Shown: positions 26,144 through 35,887, counted from the first letter of the stretch. The stretch: 64,000 nucleotides of DNA from Rhizobium leguminosarum bv. trifolii WSM1325 (GCA_000023185.1 CP001623.1:310001-374000); one strand, 5' to 3'. Numbers and translations are program-made. The notes: generated by a model not told the origin, from the sequence alone.

Positions 26144-28425
26144 GCGGCTTTGACCTCCGCACTCCTGCCGATCCCTCCTCGAGTGTGCATACCCGGACGC
26201 TTGCTGAGGGCGTTCAGCCGCAGTGCGTTGGTCACGACGATGATCGAAGATGTCGACATTGCCACCGCCGCTATCAGCGGCGTCGCCAATCCGGCGATGG
26301 CGATCGGCACCGCCAGAACGTTGTAACCAATGGCGAGAGCGAAGTTCTGCCGGATGAGGCTGGCGGATCGTCGCGCAACGGCGATCGCTTCCGGAACAGC
26401 GTCAAGGCGATCGTTGAAGAAGACGAGGTCGGCCGCCTGTCTGCCGATATCGGAGGCCGTGGCGGGCGCCATCGAGACATGCGCGGCAGCAAGCGCCGGG
26501 GCGTCGTTGATCCCGTCGCCAACCATGAGCACGCGACGACCTTCGCCATTCAGCCTCTGGCATTCCTCGACCTTCTGTTTCGGCGTCAGAGAGCCCAAAG
26601 CCCTGTCGATACCCAGGGCATGCGCCGTATTGTCGACGACGGTCTGCCTGTCGCCCGACAAGATCAGCGTTTCAAGGCCGGCTGCATCGAGCCGGTCGAT
26701 GGCCTCGCACGCACCCGGATGAAGCGTGTCATCGAAGAAGAAGCGGGCAAGATCGACGCCATTCTTCGACAGGACCACTTCCGAGAACGGACTGTCGGCG
26801 GTGCGGGGCACGAAGCTGGTTCCGCAGGCAAACGCCGCGTTGCCCAAGCGATAGATATCCGCTCCGTTCCTGGCTTCCAGTCCCCCGCCGGGGATTTCCG
26901 TGACCCTGTCGAAGGAGATGGGGGCAGTTTCGGTGTCCCGCACCAGAGCCCGAGAAAGAGGATGCCGTGAATGCGCTGCCAATCCACCGGCGATTGCAGT
27001 GGCGCTCTCGTCCATGGCATCCACTCTGACAAGGCGCGAACTGCCCATCGTCAAAGTGCCCGTCTTGTCAAAGGCCACGGTGTCGGTCTCAGCCAGTCTT
27101 TCGAGTGCTGAGCCGTCCTTCACCATGATGCCCTTCCGGAAAAGCTCCCCCGCGGCGACGACCTGGACCACGGGCACGGCAAGACCCAATGCGCATGGGC
27201 AGGTGATGATCAGGACCGCTACGGCGACCAGCATGGCCTGTTTCCAGTCTCCGCCCAGGAAGCCCCAGGCAAGGAAGGAGACCAACGCCAGCAGATGCAC
27301 GACCGGCGAATAGAGTGTCGCAGCGCGATCGGCGATCCTGCGATAGCGAGCTCTTCCGCCCTCGGCGGCTTCCATGAGGCCAATGATCTCCGAGAGAAGT
27401 GAAATCTTGGCAATTCTCGTCGCCCGCAACACGAGCGAGCCGGTCAGATTCATCGCCCCGGAACTCACTTCGCTGTCGCTGGCGACGGCGACGGGGCTGC
27501 TCTCGCCGGTGACGATGGAGAGGTCCAGGTCGCTTTCTCCGCTGACGACTATGCCATCGACGGGAACCCGTTCGCCTGCGGCTATCGAGATTTCATCCCC
27601 CGCCGCGATCTCTTCTACCGCAATGTAGCGTCGCGACCCGTCCGGATTGATCAGCAATGCTCCGCGCGGGGCCAGCCGTGCCAGTCCGTTGATCGCTGCC
27701 CGAGCCTTTTCCCGCATGATATGATCGAGGGTTCTGCCGATCAGCAGGAAGAAGAGCAGCGAGACCGAAGCGTCGAACCACGCATGCTCGCCGTGATGGA
27801 CGGTCTCCCACAAGGAAACGGCATAGGAGAGCGACACGGCGAGTGAGATCGGAACGTCCATGTTGGTGCGCCCGTGCCGCAGCGCATTCCAGGCCGATTT
27901 GAAGAAGAAGCGCCCCGCATAAACCAGCGCGGGCGCTGCTATCATCGCCGAGATCCAATGAAACATATCGCGCGTCGCGGCATCTGCACCCGACCAGACC
28001 GATACGGAGAGCAACATGATGTTGGCGGCCGCAAAACCGGAAACGCCGATCGCGAGGAGAAGCTGATTTCTGGTCTTGTCGTTCTCGGGAGCTGAAGGCG
28101 TGAAGAGATGCGCGCGATATCCGGCCGAGTTGATCGCTGCGAGGATCTCGGACGGATCGGCGGCATGCGTCTCGATCTCCTCCTGGTAGACGCAGGTCAC
28201 CCTTCGAGCCGTGAGATTGACGCGCGCCGTCTTGACGAAGGGAAGTGTCAGCAGCGCCCTTTCTATGGCCGAAATGCAGCCACCGCAGTGAACGTCGGGA
28301 ACACTCAGGTCCAGCTGACGCAATCCCTCGCCGAGCGGCTGACTGGCAAGACGGACCTCTTCGGCACTGAATGATGTCGTGCTGAGGGCAAGCACGCTTT
28401 CCGCGTCCATGGTACAGCAGGTCAT
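26140..28425 (-). CDS. fixI: Copper-transporting P-type ATPase FixI
   Basis: A 761-aa P1B-type ATPase that delivers copper for the cbb3 oxidase. It has an N-terminal heavy-metal domain with the CGGC motif at residues 47-50. The membrane Cys-Pro-Cys (ITCPCALGLAVPVV) is near residue 408, the phosphorylation motif DKTGTLTMG near 452, and the hinge motif GDGINDAPALAAA near the C-terminus. Eight transmembrane helices are expected. Start and stop overlap fixH and fixS by four bases (ATGA) each. It belongs to the FixI/CopA2 class, not general copper resistance, because of its position. Confidence 0.96.
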   Translation of the reverse strand: MTCCTMDAESVLALSTTSFSAEEVRLASQPLGEGLRQLDLSVPDVHCGGCISAIERALLTLPFVKTARVNLTARRVTCVYQEEIETHAADPSEILAAINSAGYRAHLFTPSAPENDKTRNQLLLAIGVSGFAAANIMLLSVSVWSGADAATRDMFHWISAMIAAPALVYAGRFFFKSAWNALRHGRTNMDVPISLAVSLSYAVSLWETVHHGEHAWFDASVSLLFFLLIGRTLDHIMREKARAAINGLARLAPRGALLINPDGSRRYIAVEEIAAGDEISIAAGERVPVDGIVVSGESDLDLSIVTGESSPVAVASDSEVSSGAMNLTGSLVLRATRIAKISLLSEIIGLMEAAEGGRARYRRIADRAATLYSPVVHLLALVSFLAWGFLGGDWKQAMLVAVAVLIITCPCALGLAVPVVQVVAAGELFRKGIMVKDGSALERLAETDTVAFDKTGTLTMGSSRLVRVDAMDESATAIAGGLAAHSRHPLSRALVRDTETAPISFDRVTEIPGGGLEARNGADIYRLGNAAFACGTSFVPRTADSPFSEVVLSKNGVDLARFFFDDTLHPGACEAIDRLDAAGLETLILSGDRQTVVDNTAHALGIDRALGSLTPKQKVEECQRLNGEGRRVLMVGDGINDAPALAAAHVSMAPATASDIGRQAADLVFFNDRLDAVPEAIAVARRSASLIRQNFALAIGYNVLAVPIAIAGLATPLIAAVAMSTSSIIVVTNALRLNALSKRPGMHTRGGIGRSAEVKAA

Positions 28426-28907
28426 TGGTCCAACTCCGCGCTATCGATGCGTTTTGCCTCATGCATGACGACCACGCCGCCGTTGCGCGAGATGGCCTCG
28501 ACGATCCAGTCACCTTCGGCTAGATCATGTTCCGCTTCGAACCGCCCCGCGGCTGCCTTCTTGAGCGTAAGGAGGAAGTCCTCGTGGTCTCCGACGGGCC
28601 GTTTGAAATTCAGAACGACGTCGTCGACGATCGCAGGCGATCCTCTCTTGTCGTGAATGTCGTAGCGGATCTCGTGCCCCTTTATGGAGAGGTTGCCCTC
28701 GATGCCGGAAGCGGCCATTGCCTTCATCGCCGCCGCTTTGCGGTTGAACTCCTGACTGGCGACATAGGTGTTTTCCACGACCAGACCGCTCCAGCTGGAG
28801 GAGGCATAGAAGGCCATGGTGACGTTCACCGCGATCACCACGCCAAAGAATGCCGAGGTCGCAAGCAGCATGTGCAGGCCTGTAAAACCTTGAGCGGAGG
28901 TCTTCAT
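28422..28907 (-). CDS. fixH: cbb3 oxidase maturation protein FixH
   Basis: A 161-aa membrane-anchored protein. An N-terminal transmembrane helix (GLHMLLATSAFFGVVIAVNVTMAFYAS) is followed by the FixH domain with WSGLVVENTYVASQEFN. FixH works with FixG, FixI and FixS in assembly of the cbb3 oxidase. Its ATG overlaps the fixG stop, and its stop overlaps the fixI start, by four bases each. Length is normal for FixH. Confidence 0.95.
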   Translation of the reverse strand: MKTSAQGFTGLHMLLATSAFFGVVIAVNVTMAFYASSSWSGLVVENTYVASQEFNRKAAAMKAMAASGIEGNLSIKGHEIRYDIHDKRGSPAIVDDVVLNFKRPVGDHEDFLLTLKKAAAGRFEAEHDLAEGDWIVEAISRNGGVVVMHEAKRIDSAELDQ

Positions 28908-30472
28908 TTGATGTCTCCCGGTGCATTGAACGCCGCGCGGTAGGTTGCCCGATCGGCATGATCGGTATCTTCGATAACGAACAGAAATTCATTGATCGCG
29001 GCTCCGGTAGGCTTGCGTGTAACGAAGACCTTGAGCGTCGTGGCCGCGTCGGGTTCGGCATGGACTGTAAAGCTGCGAGCGTCTTCCTTGCCGAACTCGG
29101 GGATGCGCATCGTCGCCCCCTCCAGCCCGACCAGGCTTATGTTCACATCCCTCGGCGTCGGCACCATGTTCAGGACACGAAGCGTGTAGCCATTCCTGAG
29201 AGAGCCGTCGCTTTCCAGAACATATTGGGGGTTTCGGTCGTGAACGACGTTGAGTTCAAGGCGCTCCCGAAAGGTGAGATGGACGAGCATGGCCACGCCG
29301 ACCGACGCCCAGGCGACTGCGTAAAACACGGTTCTCGGACGATAGATAATACGCCAGTCGAAGTGCCGGATCGCCGGAACGAAGGTCCCATCCTCGTTTC
29401 GAACCCTGGACGGCTGGACGGCCGTTCGTCCTTCATCCGTGGCAACCGACATGTTGCTCGAGTATTCGCTCAGCGTGGCGTAGGCGATCAGGCCGCGGGG
29501 CTTTCCGAGCTTGTCCATGACACCGTCGCAGGCGTCGATGCAGAGCGCGCATGTGATGCACTCCATCTGCTGTCCGTCGCGAATGTCGATTCCCATCGGA
29601 CACACCGCCACGCAGGCATTGCAATCCACGCAATCCCCGACCGATAGGCCATTGACCAAAGCCTTCTTGGCGTGACGCGACCGCTGCTCGCCCCGCCAGT
29701 CATTGTATGTGACGACGAGAGAATTTTCGTCGAGCATCGCACCCTGGATGCGTGGCCATGGGCACATATAGGTGCACACCTGCTCTCGCATGAGACCGCC
29801 GAGCACATAGGTCGTCGCGGTAAGGATGGCGACGGTGGTGTAGGCGGCTGCAGGAGCGCGGCCGGTGAACAGCGAAACAAACAGGCTCGGCGCGTCGGCA
29901 AAATAAAAGATCCACGCTCCGCCCGTGACGACGCCGATCAGCAACCAGATCGAGTGTTTGACGACACGCTTCCTCAGCTTGGCAAAGCTCATGGGACCAG
30001 CATCAAGCTTCATTCGCGCGTTTCGATCGCCTTCGATCGCACGTTCGACGACGAGAAAAAGATCAACCCAGACGGTTTGCGGACAAGCGTAGCCGCACCA
30101 TGCGCGGCCAACCGCGGAAGTGACGAGAAACAGGCCGAACCCCGCCATGACGAGGAGGCCCGCTACATAATAAAATTCCTGGGGCCAGATTTCGATGAAG
30201 AAAAAGAAGAAGCGCCGTGAACACAGGTCGATGAGGATTGCCTGGTCAGGCGCGTACGGACCGCGATCCCAGCGAACCCATGGCGCGAGATAGTAGATGC
30301 CGAGCGTAATCAGCATGACGATCCACTTGAACCGGCGAAACCTCCCCTCGGCGCGCTTGGGAAAAATCTTCTTCCGGGGGGCATAGCGGGGCTGCCTGTT
30401 ACGGCGTGCATTGACGGGCTCGACGCCGACGCGCTTTATGTCGTTGGGATATGGGGCACTAGAGAGATTCAT
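28904..30472 (-). CDS. fixG: cbb3 oxidase maturation iron-sulfur protein FixG
   Basis: A 522-aa membrane protein with two ferredoxin-type clusters (CVDCNACVAVCP near residue 277, CITCALCIDACD near 310). Membrane helices carry WCGYACPQTVW and VCTYMCPWPRIQ, and a C-terminal periplasmic Ig-like domain follows. The start was chosen at 30472 (MNLSSAPYPN). The next in-frame ATG upstream, 30517, has a better ribosome binding site, but it lies only eight bases from the FNR/FixK box at 30525-30538; transcription driven from that box would begin downstream of it, near 30490. First gene of fixGHIS. Confidence 0.93.
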   Translation of the reverse strand: MNLSSAPYPNDIKRVGVEPVNARRNRQPRYAPRKKIFPKRAEGRFRRFKWIVMLITLGIYYLAPWVRWDRGPYAPDQAILIDLCSRRFFFFFIEIWPQEFYYVAGLLVMAGFGLFLVTSAVGRAWCGYACPQTVWVDLFLVVERAIEGDRNARMKLDAGPMSFAKLRKRVVKHSIWLLIGVVTGGAWIFYFADAPSLFVSLFTGRAPAAAYTTVAILTATTYVLGGLMREQVCTYMCPWPRIQGAMLDENSLVVTYNDWRGEQRSRHAKKALVNGLSVGDCVDCNACVAVCPMGIDIRDGQQMECITCALCIDACDGVMDKLGKPRGLIAYATLSEYSSNMSVATDEGRTAVQPSRVRNEDGTFVPAIRHFDWRIIYRPRTVFYAVAWASVGVAMLVHLTFRERLELNVVHDRNPQYVLESDGSLRNGYTLRVLNMVPTPRDVNISLVGLEGATMRIPEFGKEDARSFTVHAEPDAATTLKVFVTRKPTGAAINEFLFVIEDTDHADRATYRAAFNAPGDIK

Positions 30473-30524
30473 GGCTCTGTCCGATTTTGACCTCCCCTTT
30501 TCCCACCTGCGGGACATCAGTTCC

Positions 30525-30538
30525 TTGATGCAGATCAA
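30525..30538 (-). promoter_or_regulatory. FNR/FixK box (anaerobox) upstream of fixG
   Basis: The site is TTGAT-GCAG-ATCAA, a perfect match to the TTGAT-N4-ATCAA consensus. With the usual -41.5 spacing, transcription towards fixG would start near 30490, 18 bases before the ATG at 30472. It should make fixGHIS respond to low oxygen through FixK or FnrN. Confidence 0.85.
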
Positions 30539-30590
30539 GAAATGCCCAAATGCGATGGCGTGGGAAAGTGATCTTCCTGAAAAAGGAACA

Positions 30591-30618
30591 GGCCACGCCC
30601 TGGACAGAGGGCGTGGCC
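30591..30618 (-). terminator. Strong hairpin downstream of fixP
   Basis: GGCCACGCCC pairs perfectly with GGGCGTGGCC around an eight-base loop. In the minus direction it is followed by TGTTCCTTTTT, a T-rich tail. It should end the fixNOQP transcript before the fixG promoter. It would also stop any transcript begun at the distal box 30697-30710. Confidence 0.75.
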
Positions 30619-30696
30619 TGCAGGAGCTGCCGAGGAGAGGCACGGTTGGGACATCCTCGACGAGCTAAGGACTAACGGCGCGTCTGCTTGTGGTCC

Positions 30697-30710
30697 TTGA
30701 CACAGGTCAA
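30697..30710. promoter_or_regulatory. Second FNR/FixK-like box between fixP and fixG
   Basis: TTGAC-ACAG-GTCAA is fully symmetric but has C/G at the fifth position of each half, a variant found among rhizobial FixK boxes. It is not at a proper distance from any annotated gene: minus-strand transcription would start near 30662 and meet the hairpin at 30591-30618. Confidence 0.5.
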
Positions 30711-30712
30711 AC

Positions 30713-30856
30713 TTACCGTCGAATTGCCGATCTTTGTCGGATCGTCCTGCTCGGGTGACGGGGCATCGTCTTGGCATGCGCCGACACACGCGATCGTATG
30801 GTGGCGCGCGGCGTGCAATAGAGATCGAGGATCGGGTTGTGGCCGTGAACTGCCAT
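30713..30856 (-). CDS. Possible small ORF downstream of fixP (47 aa)
   Basis: The frame begins MAVHGHNPILDLYCTPR, and GAGGAG stands seven bases upstream of its ATG. It starts 11 bases after the fixP stop and lies before the hairpin at 30591-30618, so it would be the fifth gene of fixNOQP. The C-terminal half is basic and low in conserved-looking residues. An overlapping frame ending at 30672 (CVGACQDDAPSPEQDDP...) looks equally protein-like, so a frameshifted remnant is possible. No family is recognised. Confidence 0.35.
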   Translation of the reverse strand: MAVHGHNPILDLYCTPRATIRSRVSAHAKTMPRHPSRTIRQRSAIRR

Positions 30857-30867
30857 GGCTTTTCTCC

Positions 30868-31731
30868 TCACGTCCCACCGCCAAGCGAATGCACGAAAAT
30901 GGTAAGTTCCTTGACCGTCGTATCGCCGAGACGCCCTGCCCAGGCAGGCATGACGCCATGCTTGGGAGCGGCCACCTGACGGATGATCGCATCCTCGCCG
31001 CGTGCCTTCAGCCAGATCGCATCGGCGAGATCCGGCGCGCCCATTTCGGCTTTTCCTTTGGCGTCGTCACCGTGACATGCGGCACAGTTATCGACGAAGA
31101 CCTGTTTTCCGGCCTCTGCGAGACCGGGGTCCGACGGTGTATTGGTCAGTCCCCAGACGTAAGCCGCGACCTGCCTTGTTTGGAGGGGATCCAGAACATC
31201 GGCAAACGGCGGCATCTCGGACGCATGAGTGTCCGTATCCCCGTCGAAACGAATCCCCTGCGCGATCGTCGCCTGGATGGCATCCAGGTCTCCGCCCCAT
31301 AGCCAGTCGTCGTCGTTGAGGTTCGGAAATCCCGGGCCGCCGCTTGCTCCCGAGCCATGGCATGTCGCGCAGTTCACCTTGAATGCAGATGCGCCGCCGG
31401 CGATCGCAAATTCGCGAAGGGCAGAATCGGAATCGATCTCGTGTACCGTCTTGGCGGCGATCAGATCATGAAGCGTCGTCTGCGATGCCTTGGCCTGATC
31501 CAGGTTCTGCTGCAGCTCGGCGCGGCTGGAAAAGCCCAGCATGCCCTTCGTGGCGTCGGTAATCATCGGGATCGCGGGATATGCGATTGCATAGCCCAAC
31601 GCCCAGACAATTGTGGCGTAGAAGGTCCATACCCACCAGCGGGGCATCGGATTGTTGAGTTCGCGGATGCCGTCCCATTCATGTCCGGTCGTTTCGACGC
31701 CGCTAAATTCGTCGATATGTTTTTCCGACAT
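30868..31731 (-). CDS. fixP: cbb3 cytochrome c oxidase subunit FixP (di-heme)
   Basis: A 287-aa membrane-anchored di-heme cytochrome c. The N-terminal helix lies near residues 32-55 (WWVWTFYATIVWALGYAIAYP). The two heme c motifs are NCATCHGSGASGG near residue 120 and NCAACHGDDAKG near 214. It passes electrons to FixO/FixN in the high-affinity oxidase used in nodules. AAGGAAG at the end of fixQ is its ribosome binding site. Last certain gene of fixNOQP. Confidence 0.97.
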   Translation of the reverse strand: MSEKHIDEFSGVETTGHEWDGIRELNNPMPRWWVWTFYATIVWALGYAIAYPAIPMITDATKGMLGFSSRAELQQNLDQAKASQTTLHDLIAAKTVHEIDSDSALREFAIAGGASAFKVNCATCHGSGASGGPGFPNLNDDDWLWGGDLDAIQATIAQGIRFDGDTDTHASEMPPFADVLDPLQTRQVAAYVWGLTNTPSDPGLAEAGKQVFVDNCAACHGDDAKGKAEMGAPDLADAIWLKARGEDAIIRQVAAPKHGVMPAWAGRLGDTTVKELTIFVHSLGGGT

Positions 31732-31732
31732 C

Positions 31733-31885
31733 TCAATCTTCCTTTAGGGGAATATCGGCGGCCTCTTTCGCCGTCTGCTTGCTGCCTGGGCGAAGGGTGA
31801 ACACAACGACGCCGACGAAGAATGCCGCCATTGCCAGGAGGCCCCAGCTGTCGGCGAAGTGTCTCATTGCAGTGTAGGTTTCCAT
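31733..31885 (-). CDS. fixQ: cbb3 oxidase small subunit FixQ
   Basis: A 50-aa single-helix membrane protein, METYTAMRHFADSWGLLAM..., with the conserved FVGVVVFTLRPGSK segment after the helix. FixQ stabilises the FixN-FixO-FixP complex. It lies between fixO (eight-base gap) and fixP (one-base gap), the standard order. Length is normal for FixQ/CcoQ. Confidence 0.95.
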   Translation of the reverse strand: METYTAMRHFADSWGLLAMAAFFVGVVVFTLRPGSKQTAKEAADIPLKED

Positions 31886-31893
31886 GGATCACC

Positions 31894-32628
31894 TCATCGG
31901 TAGCCGGTCGCATCGTCGTAGGTCGAGAAATCGACCAATGTTCCGAGCATCTGCAGGTAGGACACCAAGGCATCCATTTCGGTCAGCGCAGCAGGATCGC
32001 CGTCGAAATCGCCGGTCTTCGCCTTCGGATAGCGGGCGAGCAGCGCCGTCGTATCTGCGTTCGGATCGGCCTGGGCCTTAATGTCGGCCTCTGCGTTCGC
32101 CAGCATGTCGTCGTTATAAGGCACGCCCACATCCTCGTTGGCCTTCAGGTCCATTCCCACGTCCTTGACCGTCACCCTCTGTTCTTTGAGGAAGGCGTAA
32201 CTTGGCATGATCGACTCCGGCACGACTGCCCGTGGATCCGCGAGATGCTGGACATGCCATTCGTTGGAGTAGCGTGCGCCGACACGGGCCAGATCCGGTC
32301 CGGTTCGCTTGGATCCCCACTGGAAAGGATGATCGTACATGGACTCGGCGGCGAGCGAGTAATGGCCGTAACGTTCGACCTCGTCGCGGAACGGCCTGAT
32401 CATCTGGCTGTGGCAGAGATAGCAGCCTTCGCGGATGTATATGTTTCGTCCGGCCAGCTCGAGCGGCGTATACGGCCGCATGCCTTCCACTTTTTCAATC
32501 GTGTTCTGCAGGTAGAACAGCGGTGCGATTTCGACGATGCCGCCGATGCTCGCGACGAGCAGCGAGCCGACGAGAAGAAGGGTCGCGTTCTTCTCCAGGA
32601 CCTTATGTTTATCCAATATCGATGCCAT
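31894..32628 (-). CDS. fixO: cbb3 cytochrome c oxidase subunit FixO (mono-heme)
   Basis: A 244-aa membrane-anchored mono-heme cytochrome c. An N-terminal helix ([20 protein letters not shown]) precedes the heme motif [14 protein letters not shown] near residue 72, and an axial Met is plausible in the later part. The start at 32628 lies eight bases after the fixN stop. Normal length for rhizobial FixO. Confidence 0.97.
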   Translation of the reverse strand: MASILDKHKVLEKNATLLLVGSLLVASIGGIVEIAPLFYLQNTIEKVEGMRPYTPLELAGRNIYIREGCYLCHSQMIRPFRDEVERYGHYSLAAESMYDHPFQWGSKRTGPDLARVGARYSNEWHVQHLADPRAVVPESIMPSYAFLKEQRVTVKDVGMDLKANEDVGVPYNDDMLANAEADIKAQADPNADTTALLARYPKAKTGDFDGDPAALTEMDALVSYLQMLGTLVDFSTYDDATGYR

Positions 32629-32636
32629 GTCTCACC

Positions 32637-34259
32637 TCACTCGGCGGGCTGTGCTTGGGGCACGAAAGTGGTTGGGATTGCAGCCTCGTTGCGCACGCGG
32701 CCGCGGATCGTCATGAACACGTTCCAGGCCATGACGAGACCGCCCGCCAGATAGAGTGTCCCGCCCACAGCGCGCAGCACGTAATAGGGAATCATCGCCG
32801 CGACCGTCTCCGCGAAGGAAAAGACGAGGAAGCCTTGGGAATTGTACTCGCGCCACATCAGCCCCTGCTGGATCCCCGCAACCCAAAGCACGGCTGCGTA
32901 GACGACGATCCCGAGAGTTGCGAGCCAGAAGTGCCAGTTGACCATCCGCAGGCTGTAGAGACGCTCGCGTCCCCATAGCTTCGGCGTCAGGAAGTAGATC
33001 GCCCCGAAGGTGATCATTCCAACCCAGCCGAGTGCGCCGGAATGCACGTGACCGATCGTCCATTCGGTATAGTGGCTGAGCGAATTGACTGTCTTCACCG
33101 ACATCATCGGGCCTTCGAAGGTTGACATGCCGTAAAAGGCGATGGCGACGATCATCATACGGATGATCGGATCGGTGCGGATCTTGTCCCAGGCACCTGA
33201 AAGGGTCATGAGACCGTTGATCATGCCGCCCCAGGAGGGCATCCAGAGCATGATCGAGAAAACCATTCCAAGCGTCTGGGCCCAGTCGGGCAGTGCCGTG
33301 TAATGCAGATGATGCGGGCCGGCCCAGATGTACATGAATATCAGCGCCCAGAAGTGGATGATCGAGAGCCGGTATGAATAAACGGGTCGGTTGGCCTGCT
33401 TCGGCACGAAGTAGTACATCATGCCCAGGAAGCCGGCGGTCAGGAAAAAGCCGACGGCGTTGTGGCCGTACCACCATTGGGTCAGCGCGTCTTGGACGCC
33501 TGAGAAGGCAGAATAGCTCTTGGACCCCAGGAACGAGGCGGGAACCGCAAGGTTGTTCACTACGTGCAGCATCGCGATGGTGACGATGAAGGCGAGGTAG
33601 AACCAGTTTGCTACGTAGATATGCGGCTCTTTGCGCTTCAGGATCGTACCAAGATACACGGCGAGGTAGGCGACCCAGACGATCGTCAGCCACAGATCGA
33701 CGTACCACTCAGGTTCAGCGTACTCACGGGCTTGGGTGATGCCGAGCACGTAGCCGGTCGCAGCCATCACGATGAAGAGCTGGTAGCCCCAGAACACGAA
33801 CCAGGCCAAGCTGCCTCCGAAAAGGCGTGCATGGCACGTTCGCTGAACCACGTAGAATGAGGTCATGATGAGCGCATTGCCGCCGAAGGCGAAGATTACG
33901 GCGGAGGTGTGCACCGGTCGAAGACGGCCGAAATTAAGGTAAGGCGCTACATTGAGGTCCGGGAAAGCCAATTGCAGCGCGATGATCACGCCAACCAGAA
34001 AGCCGACCACGCCCCAAAACACGGTGGCGATCAAGCCGTATCGGATCACCTCGTCGAAATAGCCCGAGACATCGACTTTCCGCCTGTGGGCTGCAGGTGA
34101 AAAATCAACCTTGCTGATCAGCAGCGCAGCACCCGCGAGCAGGCAGAAGCAAAGAATACCCATGTGGACTGCAAAGAGGTGGTCATGCCCGAATGCAGCT
34201 CCTAGCAGCGCCAGAAACGCCGCGACCGTGATCACCATCGTTTCCGTTGTGTAATTCAT
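32637..34259 (-). CDS. fixN: cbb3 cytochrome c oxidase catalytic subunit FixN
   Basis: A 540-aa heme-copper oxidase subunit I with about 12 transmembrane helices. It contains the heme b/b3 and CuB ligand regions of the cbb3 class, such as [37 protein letters not shown] and [14 protein letters not shown]. It reduces oxygen with high affinity and pumps protons, so it supports bacteroid respiration. The start at 34259 (MNYTTETM) has GAGGA seven bases upstream; an upstream in-frame ATG at 34355 overlaps the FNR box and is rejected. First gene of fixNOQP. Confidence 0.97.
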   Translation of the reverse strand: MNYTTETMVITVAAFLALLGAAFGHDHLFAVHMGILCFCLLAGAALLISKVDFSPAAHRRKVDVSGYFDEVIRYGLIATVFWGVVGFLVGVIIALQLAFPDLNVAPYLNFGRLRPVHTSAVIFAFGGNALIMTSFYVVQRTCHARLFGGSLAWFVFWGYQLFIVMAATGYVLGITQAREYAEPEWYVDLWLTIVWVAYLAVYLGTILKRKEPHIYVANWFYLAFIVTIAMLHVVNNLAVPASFLGSKSYSAFSGVQDALTQWWYGHNAVGFFLTAGFLGMMYYFVPKQANRPVYSYRLSIIHFWALIFMYIWAGPHHLHYTALPDWAQTLGMVFSIMLWMPSWGGMINGLMTLSGAWDKIRTDPIIRMMIVAIAFYGMSTFEGPMMSVKTVNSLSHYTEWTIGHVHSGALGWVGMITFGAIYFLTPKLWGRERLYSLRMVNWHFWLATLGIVVYAAVLWVAGIQQGLMWREYNSQGFLVFSFAETVAAMIPYYVLRAVGGTLYLAGGLVMAWNVFMTIRGRVRNEAAIPTTFVPQAQPAE

Positions 34260-34346
34260 GATATCGTCCTCAGTGCACAGACGGCCGTTTTCCGGCCGGC
34301 TTTCTGGTACTTGCGCCAGGACTGTCATGAAGCCGGTGCTGGCCTC

Positions 34347-34360
34347 TTGATCCAAGTCAA
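34347..34360 (-). promoter_or_regulatory. FNR/FixK box upstream of fixN
   Basis: Read on the + strand it is TTGAT-CCAA-GTCAA, one mismatch from the consensus. Its centre is about 94 bases before the fixN ATG; with -41.5 spacing the transcript would start near 34312, giving a 53-base leader. It should place fixNOQP under FixK/FnrN control. Confidence 0.8.
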
Positions 34361-35037
34361 ACTAGGCCAGCGTTTTCCCACTATGTGCGAGGTTGTTTCA
34401 TTCGTGAAGGGGCTTGGACGCCAGTCTGATGGCTACACTGAAACGACAAACACGAAGATGCAGATCAACACTTTTCGCAGGAACCGCAGGCCGCAGTCGA
34501 GCGCCCAGATGATTTCGTGGCTTGCGGAAGAGGACATTCGCGAAGTACACCGCCGAGCCGTCGCCATCGGGGCTATGCGGGGCCATCTTTGACTTTGCTT
34601 AAGCCGAGGGGCGTGACCTTCAACGTCGGGGAGGGGCTGTGATCATGTTCGCCTTCAGCCCGGCGAGGAGATGATGGCTGATCTTGTGAAGACCGCGGCC
34701 ACGAAAACCCGCATCGGCGTGGCTGCAGCTTAGTTGTGAGGCGAACAGGTCATCGTCGAAGGCTATGCGGAGCTCTGCATCGAACGGGAGTAAGATTGGG
34801 GACCACAGGGGCAGTGAAGGTCCGCCAAGATGTTCTCGAACCGTCGCAGGATCTGACCGCTTTACTCTTCTGGCAGCATTGCAGCAGTGAGGTTTTCTCC
34901 CCGCTCCTCCGGCTTGCCGGAGTACGATCACCCAAAATCGCCTCAACTGCGAGATCGTCTTTACGAGGGGCTTTCGAAACCACAGAGCGGCGTCGATTGA
35001 ATTCTCGGCTTGGGGCTTCGGTATGCGATCACAAGAC
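34361..35037. other. Long region without a certain gene; one weak + strand ORF
   Basis: A 44-codon + strand frame at 34458-34592 (MQINTFRRNRRPQSS...) starts about 100 bases right of the fixN box and could be divergently driven by it, but it has a poor ribosome binding site and no known family. The stretch 34620-35030 has stops in all frames with short protein-like pieces (for example EEMMADLVKTAATKTRIG at about 34668). I take these as possible debris and cannot identify them. Confidence 0.35.
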
Positions 35038-35742
35038 TCACGCGGGGCGAGAAAATCCTGTTAGTCCACGTTCGTTCACCTCTTGTACGATCCTTGAGAC
35101 GGCACCCTGTTCTAGATCAAGGTGGTTCATCAACGCGGACTGCGCCCGGTCCGTTGCCATGCCTAGTTCAGACATTGCGGCACTTAGTCTTCCGAGACTT
35201 TTGACAAACGCGGGCCGAAGATCGGACGCGGTTATTTCCATTCGTAGAGGGTGAGTACAAAAACAGAATCGGTGGACGATTTTGCAGGCCTCACAATTGG
35301 CCGCTTCCTCGGCGATTTTAGAGAAGATCGCTTCTGCCCTTAAGGCGAGTTCGTCAGGGGACAATTTGTCCGACACGCTCCAGCTCTCTGGTACCTGCGG
35401 CCGCATTCGATTTAAGGCCGAAATGAGGGTCTCGCGTCCAACAACGTAAAAATCCAACAGTGTATTTTCTGACATCGGTCTCGTGAAAAAACCTCTTTGA
35501 GGGATGTATTGGATCTTTCCTTCCGCTGCTAGCCGTTGAAGTGCTTCGCGAACTGGGGTTCGACCAATATCGAGCTTAGACGCCAGATCCTGTTCCCTGA
35601 GATGTTGCTCCGGCACACGACCGTAACTGTGGAGCAATCGTCGAATAGCATCGTAGGCAATATCGGCCTTTGCAGGTTCTGGTTCAATGTCAAAATTTGA
35701 ATCGACCCCGCGACGTGGGGGCTCGTTCTTGCAACACCGCAT
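35038..35742 (-). CDS. GntR-family transcriptional regulator
   Basis: A 234-aa regulator. The N-terminal winged helix-turn-helix is near residues 28-95 (AYDAIRRLLHSYG, REQDLASKLDIGRTPVREALQRLAAEGKI, RGFFTRP), with the P-V-R-E-A-L recognition helix typical of the FadR/FCD group. The C-terminal part is all-helical but lacks an obvious set of FCD metal-binding histidines and has several cysteines (NCEACKIVHRFCFC). A start at 35742 is used; the first residues could be trimmed. No target gene is next to it, since the neighbours are fixN and a gap. It may be orphaned by rearrangement. Confidence 0.8.
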   Translation of the reverse strand: MRCCKNEPPRRGVDSNFDIEPEPAKADIAYDAIRRLLHSYGRVPEQHLREQDLASKLDIGRTPVREALQRLAAEGKIQYIPQRGFFTRPMSENTLLDFYVVGRETLISALNRMRPQVPESWSVSDKLSPDELALRAEAIFSKIAEEAANCEACKIVHRFCFCTHPLRMEITASDLRPAFVKSLGRLSAAMSELGMATDRAQSALMNHLDLEQGAVSRIVQEVNERGLTGFSRPA

Positions 35743-35887
35743 TTGATAGTTTTCCTCTGTCGATGTCCTTTAAGGACCCTACAGGAGCTTATTCGTTCAT
35801 ATCGGGCGTCGTTCCGAATTCAAGGCTGAACTATTTGGCCCCTATGCCGGCACGAATTTTGGCTCGAGCGAAAATGGGCGGCCTGTA

